A stretch of 64,000 bases of DNA from Amphiura filiformis. Its lineage: Eukaryota > Echinodermata > Ophiuroidea > Amphilepidida > Amphiuridae. This document shows, piece after piece, positions 11,701 through 20,700 of the stretch. Each line of letters opens with the position of its first letter. Positions within the stretch are counted from its first letter, which is position 1. Position numbers and translations under genes: made by a program. The stretch spans positions 32,672,848-32,736,847 of the forward strand of contig NC_092641.1 in the NCBI RefSeq assembly GCF_039555335.1. Reading direction: 5' to 3'. The notes beneath the pieces were generated by a model. The model searched no databases, was not told the DNA's origin, and saw only the letters and a program-made list of their open reading frames with translations.

Positions 11701-14700
11701 TTGAGGGGGTCCAGTATCTCCCAGTGGGGGTCCTCAAAATTTTTAATACCTCCACTGTAAATACTCATGGACACATGTTTGATTGACAAAATATGAACAA
11801 AATTTGCTGACCCCCATCTTCCACCTACCATCTGAGTCTATCGGATAAACCCTCTTAACACCTTAATCTACTCGTATAGCAATACACAATCGTATATACA
11901 AGCTTCGCGAAAAGCAGATGCAGACAATTAAAACAATTAATAAATCTGCCTACCTTCGGTATCAGAAAGCATCTCTCCAGTTGGGCCTCCTCTCTCTGCA
12001 AAACATATTATAAATTATTATGAACTTAACTGTCAAGAAATCACAATACAATACCCGTTTCCACTATTTTTGCTTCATATCGTAAAACAACAAATAATGT
12101 AATACTATTCAGAAAACACGAAAGCATATAGCGAAAATTATACTTACTGGCGCGTCCGGTAGGACCTCCTCTCTCTGAAAAAGAAAGGAAATGAAAATTA
12201 AATCTATCATCAAATCAATAACTAAGCAATCACATTTGCCAGAGTAGAACTCCGTGTACTTTTAGGCAATAAAGCTGAACTTTGGATTTGATTTTGTCAC
12301 CAAGAATAATATTTCTTCTTTTTGAAAGTACTAAATGATATGTAATACGGACTAAAACCCTAAATGTTTTATTGTATTTTGGATTATTTTGTTCTTCTTA
12401 TTTTTTTTTTTCTAATTATTGTAAAAGGAAAATGCAAGATAGATAAAATCATTAAATCACAGAAAAAAACTGCATTAATGCGAATTTTGAAAGTGGTATT
12501 CTGACACCAACATTTGTTTCATTTAGTATTTGCCATATGTAATGTTATGTTTAGTGTGTTAACATCTTAATCTACTCGTATAGCAATAAACAACCGTATA
12601 TACAAGCTTCACGAAAAGCAGACCCAGACAATTACAACAATTAATAAATATGCCTACCTTCGGTATCATAAAGCATCTCTCCGGTAGGGCCTCCTCTCTC
12701 TGCAAAACATATCATAAATTATTATAAACTTAACTGTCAAGAAATCACAATGCAATACCCGCGTCCACTATTTTTGCTTTGATCGTAAAACAACAAATAA
12801 TGTATTACTCTTTTTAAAAAATACGAAAACATACAGCAAAATGATACTTACTGGCGCGTCCGGTAGGACCTCCTCTCTCTGAAAAAGAAAAGAAATGAAA
12901 ATTAGATTTGTAAAATTACTATGGTTACGATCTAATGTCATATTACAACGAAAAATCAAGCAATCACATTTGCTAGAACTCAAAGCAAGATAAACAAAAA
13001 TCATTAAAACATAGAAAAAAAGGAGCCCTAATGCATTAATGCGAATATGAAAAGCTATGCACGCGGTATTCTGACACCGACATTTGTTTCATTTATTATT
13101 TGCCATATGAAATCTTATGTTTAGTTTGTTAACACCTTAATCTACTCGTATAGCAATACACAATCGTATATACAAGCTTCGCGAAAAGCAGATGCAGACA
13201 ATTAAAACAATTAATAAATCTGCCTACCTTCGGTATCAGAAAGCATCTCTCCGGTTGGGAGAGAAATCAAGAAATCACAATACAATACCCGTTTCCACTA
13301 TTTTCGCTTCATATCGTAAAACAACAAATAATCTATTACTCTTTAAAAAAATACGGAAACGTGTAGCAAAAAAGATACTTACTGGCGCGTCCGGTAGGAC
13401 CTCCTCTCTCTGAAAAAAAGAAAAGAAATGGAAATGAAATCTATTAACAAAATCACTATGGTTACGATCTAATGTCATACAACAACAAAAAACAAGCAAT
13501 CACATTTGCTAGAGTAGAACTCAAAGCAAAATAAAAAGAAAATTTAAAACCTAGAAAAAAGGAGCCCTAATACATTAATGCGAATTTGGAAAGTGGTATT
13601 CTGACACCAACATTTGTATCATTTATTATTTGCCATACGTCATCTTATGTTTAGTGTTTTAACATATTTATCTACTCGTATAGCAATAAACAATCGTATA
13701 TATACAAGCTTTACAAAAAGCAGATCCAGACAATTAAAATAATTAATAAATCTGCATACCTTCGGTATCAGAAAGCATCTCTCCGGTTGGGCCTCCTCTC
13801 TCTGCAAAATAGATCATAAATTATTATAAACTTAACTGTCAAGAAATCACAATTTTTGCTTCTTATCGTAAAACAACAAATAATATATTACTCTTAAAAA
13901 ATACGGAAACATATAGCAAAAATGATACTTACTGGCGCGTCCGGTAGGACCACCTCTCTCTGAAAAAAGAAAAGAAATGTAAATTAAATATGCAAAAGTA
14001 CTATGGTTACGATCGAAAAACTAAGCAATCACATTTGCCAGAGTAGAACTCAAAGCCAGATACAACAAATCATTACAACATAGACAAAGGGAGCCCTAAT
14101 TCATCAATGCGAATTTGAAAAGCTATGCACGCGATATTCTGACACCAACATTTGTTTCATTTATTATTTGCCATGTGCAATCTTATGTTTAGTGTGTTAA
14201 CATCTTAATCTACTCGTATAGCAATAAACAATCGTATACTAGTATATACAAGCTTTACAAAAAGCAGATCCAGACAATAAATATAATTAATAAATTTGCA
14301 TACCTTCGGTATCAGAAAGCATCTCTCCGGTAGGGCCGCCTCTCTCTGCAAAATAGATCATAAATTATTATAAACTTAACTGTAAAGAAATCACAATACA
14401 ATACACGCTTCCACTATTTTTGCTTCATATCGTAAAACAACAAATAATGTATTTCTCTTAAAAAAATACGGAAACATAATAGCAAAAATTATACTTACTG
14501 GCGCGTCCGGTAGGACCTCCTCTCTCTGAAAAAAAGAAAAGAAATGGAAATTATATACACTATGGTTACGATCGAAAAAAATAAGCAATCACATTTGCCA
14601 GAGTAGAACTCAAAGCCAGATACAAAAAATCATTACAACATAGAAAAAAGGCGCCCTAATGCATCAATGCGAATTTGAAAAGCTATGCACACGATATTCT

Positions 14701-17700
14701 GACACCAACATTTGTTTCATTTATTATTTGCCATATGCAATCTTATGTTTAGTGTGTTAATATCTTAAACTACTCGAACAGCACGGTAGGCATCTTTAGC
14801 ATTCATAATGCCTTGGTGGCAGTGGTTCGAACCCTGGTGAAAATTTTAGTATTTTTCATTTTTTTACTAATGCGCTGTGCCGTTTTTCAAACACGCCCCT
14901 GAATGAAATTGATGGGCAAGTACCCTTAACTGTCAAGAAATCACAGTGTAATACCCAATTCCTCTATTTTTGCTTCATATCGTAAAACAACAAATAATGT
15001 ATTACTCTTTTAAAACATATAGCAAAAATGATACTTACTGGCGCGTCCGGTAGGACCTCCTCTCTCTGAAAAAAAGAAAAGAAATATAAGTTAAATCTGC
15101 AAAATTATTATGGTTACGATTTAATGTCATATTATAACGAAAAACCAAGCAATCACATTTGCCAGAGTATTATAGAACTCAAAGCAAGCTTACGGCTCTC
15201 TAAAATAATGATTGAAAAAAAGAAGCAACAAAATTATTATATCTTAAAGGTGAACCTCATTGAAAATAAAGTTATATATTTATGGAAAGCTTATGATGTC
15301 AGGATACTAAAAATATTTTTTTCCTTTTTTTTTTTTTTTGATGGCCAATAAAGCTGAAAAATTTAAAAAAAGAATGAATTTTTGGTCTTTTTTAATTCGC
15401 CCCAATAGCACCCAAATCAATCGTCTATGACCTTGGGAATGCTCGTGACGTAAGCTCAGGGTTCGCAGTCACGTGATCCTACTCGGAAACATGTAAACAA
15501 GACTTGCTTCCTGTACTTTGCAAGCTGCCCGGCAAGTCTGATTTTCACAATAAAGCTTGAAATTAGAGGATTCTTTAAGTTGCTGATTCCTTCTATATAT
15601 ATTAAAAATAATAGAATTATTGTCAACGCGTAAATTTTCCGTAAATTTTTGACAAAATCAGTCATAACTGGCTGGGTATATTGAGTTTGAATTTCGCGCT
15701 GGGATCAATTCCATGCGCAAATGCTTGCTGCTACCGTTCAAGTCATGGACTGATAAACATGATCGAATAACAAATTAAATAACTTGTTTGTGACATTCCC
15801 TATTCTTGATTCATTTTAAAATATCTGATTTTTAAAAATATCGTCTTGTAGTAATCAAAACATTAATAAAAAAAACGCCGATTCATCAAATCCAGCCCAT
15901 ATATAAAGGTTTTCATATTTAGCGCATTGCGGTAATACATTCTTTCCACACAATCACGATTGAAAGAAACATATACTTTATTATAAAATAAATACAATGT
16001 AGGCTTAGTAGACCGTTATTTGATAGAATTCTGAAATCTGAATAAAATTAAAATATTGTCACTTGTGTCACGATTCTTTAATGATAGTACAATCAGTGTA
16101 CTGAAAAAGTGAAACATTCATGTTTTATGGATTACCGAACACGATGCGTAAATTGCTGCTAAAGAAATTGCAGGGAGCCGATCAAGGTGGATATGCACAA
16201 ACACAGTGACTCGCTTCGTCCTCCGGTAGCACTTGCGCAGTGTGTGTTTCAGCAGATTTGATCAATCGTTCCCTTATATTTGGAACATTTACAGGAATAA
16301 ATTTTGCTGATGAAGTAGCAATAAGTGTGAATCAGAATGTGAATATGAAATCGGTCATTTTGTCCTGAGACTAGTATACCTGTTCAGGTATGCTTGTCTC
16401 AGATTTTGTCTGCAAGTACAGTACAGTCGCGGATACCGAACACTCGGCGACTGAGACTCAGTCAGTCACTGAGTTCATCCCGTACGTATCTACGAGCTCG
16501 CCTATCATACATGACCGGTTGTAAAGTTAAGAAATAATTTAAAAATCCTGTACATGTACCTTATTCTATTCCTTCATTTTCTCATTGCGATAAGTTCATC
16601 TCAACTTGGTGTGACGATCTGAACTGGTAGCACTGGGAGTTATTTTTTGCAATCTGTTCTCATTCCGGTTCTTCGGCGAATCTTCGCTTTTCGTGCTTTA
16701 CTGTAATATTCCCTATGCATATCGTGGATGGCTTGGCCTATCCCAAATCACCCCGGCCAGCACTTTTCCCATTTTTGAATCCACACACTATATTCAGGAA
16801 CTTCATTCTTGATTTGATCATGATGTTTCCTTCATGTTATTCTTATTTTATTGAAGATATTTTTCATGTAAATTAAGTCGACCATGACAGAGTTCGTGCA
16901 TTGGCCCGGTGCATGTCACAGTAATGCATGGACATTGTGTTTACAATCAAACCCGGAAGTAACTGTGCCCCTGCGCTGACGTCATTAACGAAAGCGCCCA
17001 ATTTGAACGATTTCGTTTTATAATTTAAGGGGTGCCAATATCCAATCTTTGTATGGAGATTATGTCTAGCCTGGTACGCTAGGCAAATAAAAAATATTCT
17101 TTTCTGCTTCATGATATCATAAGCTTTCCATTGATATATAACTTTATTTTCAATGAGGTTCACCTTTAATACAATATACTCTGTGACCTAATGTCGTGGT
17201 TTTATTACAACAACGTGAACAAGAAACAAACCAAGCAAACACATTTGTCAGGGAAGAACGCCGTGTACTTTCTGGCAATAAAGCTGAACTTTTGATTTCA
17301 TTAGTGACCAAAAATGATAAAATATTGTGAAGGCTTTGAATTGGGTTTTTCGCAGAAGAAAGTGGAAAATCGCTACGCCATGTAAACATTATACGCTTTA
17401 TTTTTCTTCTTTATGAAAGTAACAAACGATATGTAGCCTACTGCATGCTATATAACCCCTAATTTTTTAATTGTATTTTTGACTACTTTTTTGTGTTCGT
17501 AATTGTCTGTATAATTTAAAACATAGAAAAGAGAAGCCCTAATGAACTACTGCGAATTTGACAAGCTAAGCACGCGCTATTCTGAGACCGACATGTTCGG
17601 TCTTATATTTAGTGTATGTACAAGCATCAAGAAAAGCAGACCCAAATAATTAAAGCAATAATTATAAATCTGCCTACCTTCGGTATCAGAAAGCATCTCT

Positions 17701-20700
17701 CCGGTAGGGCCTCCTCTCTCTGCAAAATATATTGTAAATTATTATAAGTTTAACTGTCAAGAAATCACAATACAATACCCGCTTCCACTATTTTCGCTTC
17801 ATATCGTAAAACAACAAATAATCTATTACTCTTTAAAAAAATACGGAAACGTGTAGCAAAAAAGATACTTACTGGCGCGTCCGGTAGGACCTCCTCTCTC
17901 TGAAAAAAAGAAAAGAAATGGAAATGAAATCTATTTACAAAATCACTATGATTACGATCTAATGTCATACAACAACAAAAAACAAGCAATCACATTTGCT
18001 AGAGTAGAACTCAAAGCAAAATAAAAAGAAAATTTAAAACCTAGAAAAAAGGAGCCCTAATACATTAATGCGAATTTGGAAAGTGGTATTCTGACACCAA
18101 CATTTGAAGAGCTTATTTCCAAACCGTGTTAAGTCCACCCACCTTCAAAATTGAGATTTTGATGAAAATGGGTAGTGAGTAACTAGGGCTATCCAGCAAT
18201 GTGTGTGTGTTTTTCCAAAATTAGTCAAGTCCCGAAATATTGACACACAAAGTATCTATTTTTTTCCAAAACATGTTAAGTCCAATCCAGTTTGGTAGCA
18301 AACTGTGTTAAGTCCACGAACAATGCCCTTGTGGGCAGCTTGTAGGTAGCACGGCATAGGGCTTCCAATAGTTAATCGCCCAAGTCCTGCCTTGCTTTGC
18401 GTCTTCGTTCTTGTTTGGTCCCGAGACTAGTATACCTGAATTTGGTCTGCATAAAAAGTTGTTGTTGTTGTTTTTAATAATTAGTAGGCCTAGTTTGTAT
18501 GGGATTTCTTAAATATTTGATAGATACCTCCAGAAAGACATGAAAAGGGTGGGAAGGGGTAGAGGGAGAGGTTGTGAGGGTAGAATTAATGTTAGAGGAT
18601 GGTGGTAGAGTTAGTTTTTGAATATTATTTTGTATGATTATCAAAATGTGCTACTAAATTCAAGGTATTATTTTAAAGTTAAAGGTATAAAAAAAACTTA
18701 GGACTTAAAGACTTAAAACTTACGGCTGTCAATATGAGATTAGGGTGGCAGCATGGGGAAGGGGGAATTGTGATAACTGATAATGTGATAAAACAAGTGG
18801 GTATTTCGGGTCATCACTTATTGTCAGTGAAATGATGTTTATTCAATTCTGAGAAATGCAATACAAATCAGTTTTGAATTTTGAACTATTTTAAACATTG
18901 AATTTTGGTAAAAAATGGTTGGGAGGAGGGGGTTCGAGATGCAAGGTGTTTTGTGGCAAAATTGTGTTTTATAGTAGAGGGAATCACATTTTGTATGTTT
19001 TAAGACTATAGTTTGAGAAAAATATGGTTAGTTCTGTGTTACAGATGCTATGTTTTGTGTCAAAATGTGTTAAGTCCATGCTATTTTTAAAACAAATTAA
19101 TTCATTAAAAAAAATCAAAAGTCTCGAGATTTTAACGTTTCATGTTTTTATGGTCCTATATATGTCACCTTCACTTCACTGTGATTTTATAGAAATCGAA
19201 CTTTATTTCATTGCCATAAAGAAAATTCCTGATTTTCTTCAAAGTGAATCTTGTGGACTTAACACGGTTTGGAAATAAGCTCTTCATTTGTATCATTTAT
19301 TATTTGCCATACGTCATCTTATGTTTAGTGTTTTAACATCTTTATCTACTCGTATAGCAATAAACAATCGTATATGTGACCGTACAGCACGAATGAGCCG
19401 TAAATGTCCTCAATTGTATTCTGAGTTACAGTGTAAAATGGGCATGAAGGTCGTATTCATAGGTACCTCAATTTGGTGCTACGTGTACCTCATTTAATGA
19501 GATACACGTAGCACCAAATTGAAATACCTATGAATATGACCTTCATGCCCATTTTACACTAACTCAGAATACAAATGAGGACATTTACGGCTCATTCGTG
19601 CTGTACGGTCACATATATACAAGCTTTACAAAAAGCAGATCCAGACAATTAAAATAATTAATAAATCTGCATACCTTCGGTATCAGAAAGCATCTCTCCG
19701 GTTGGGCCTCCTCTCTCTGCAAAATAGATCATAAATTATTATAAACTTAACTGTCAAGAAATCACAATGCAATACACGCTTCCACTATTTTTGCTTCATA
19801 TCGTAAAACAACAAATAATATATTACTCTTTAAAAATACGGAAACATATAGCAAAAATGATACTTACTGGCGCGTCCGGTAGGACCACTCTCTCTGAAAA
19901 AAAGAAAAGAAATGTAAATTAAATATGCAAAAGTACTATGGTTACGATCGAAAAACTAAGCAATCACATTTGCCAGAGTAGAACTCGAAGCCAGATACAA
20001 AAAAATCATTACAACATAGACAAAGGGAGCCCTAATGCATCAATGCGAATGCTTCATATCGTAAAACAACAAATAATGTATTTCTCTTAAAAAAATACGG
20101 AAACATAATAGCAAAAATTATACTTACTGGCGCGTCCGGTAGGACCTCCTCTCTCTGAAAAAAGAAAAGAAATGGAGATCGAAAAAAATAAGCAATCACA
20201 TTTGCCAGAGTAGAACTCAAAGCCAGATACAAAAAAATCATTACAACATAGAAAAAAGGAGCCCTAATGCATCAATGCGAATTTGAAAAGCTATGCACAC
20301 GATATTCTGACACCAACATTTGTTTCATTTATTATTTGCCATATGCAATCTTATGTTTAGTGTGTTAATATCTTAAACTACTCGAACAGCAATAAACAAT
20401 CGTATATAAGCTTCGCGAAAAGCAGATGCAGACAATTAAAACAATTTATAAATCTGCCTACCTTCGGTATCAGAAAGCATCTCTCCGGTAGGGCCTCCTC
20501 TCTCTGCAAAACATATCATAAATTATTATAAACTTAACTGTCAAGAAATCACAATGCAATACCCACTTCCACTATTTTTTTTCATATTGTAAAACTCTGC
20601 AAAACATATCATGAATTATTATAAACTTAAATGTCAAGAAATCACAAATCAATGCTTCCATATTTTTGCTTCATATCGTAAAACAACAAATAATGTATTA

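Larger units (their letters stand above)
7665..11854. mobile_element. 4.2-kb TTAA element without coding capacity
   Basis: TTAA at 7661-7664 and 11855-11858 brackets the element. Ends are GAGAGATTTTCTGAG and the complement of GAGGGTTTATCCGATAGACT. Next to them lies an inverted pair, GGTGGAAGATGGGGGTCAGC, at about 7706 and 11806. The duplicated copy at about 13120-13140 has the empty site TTTGTTAACACC. Length and TTAA target suggest a non-autonomous piggyBac-like element; no transposase is readable. Confidence 0.65.
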
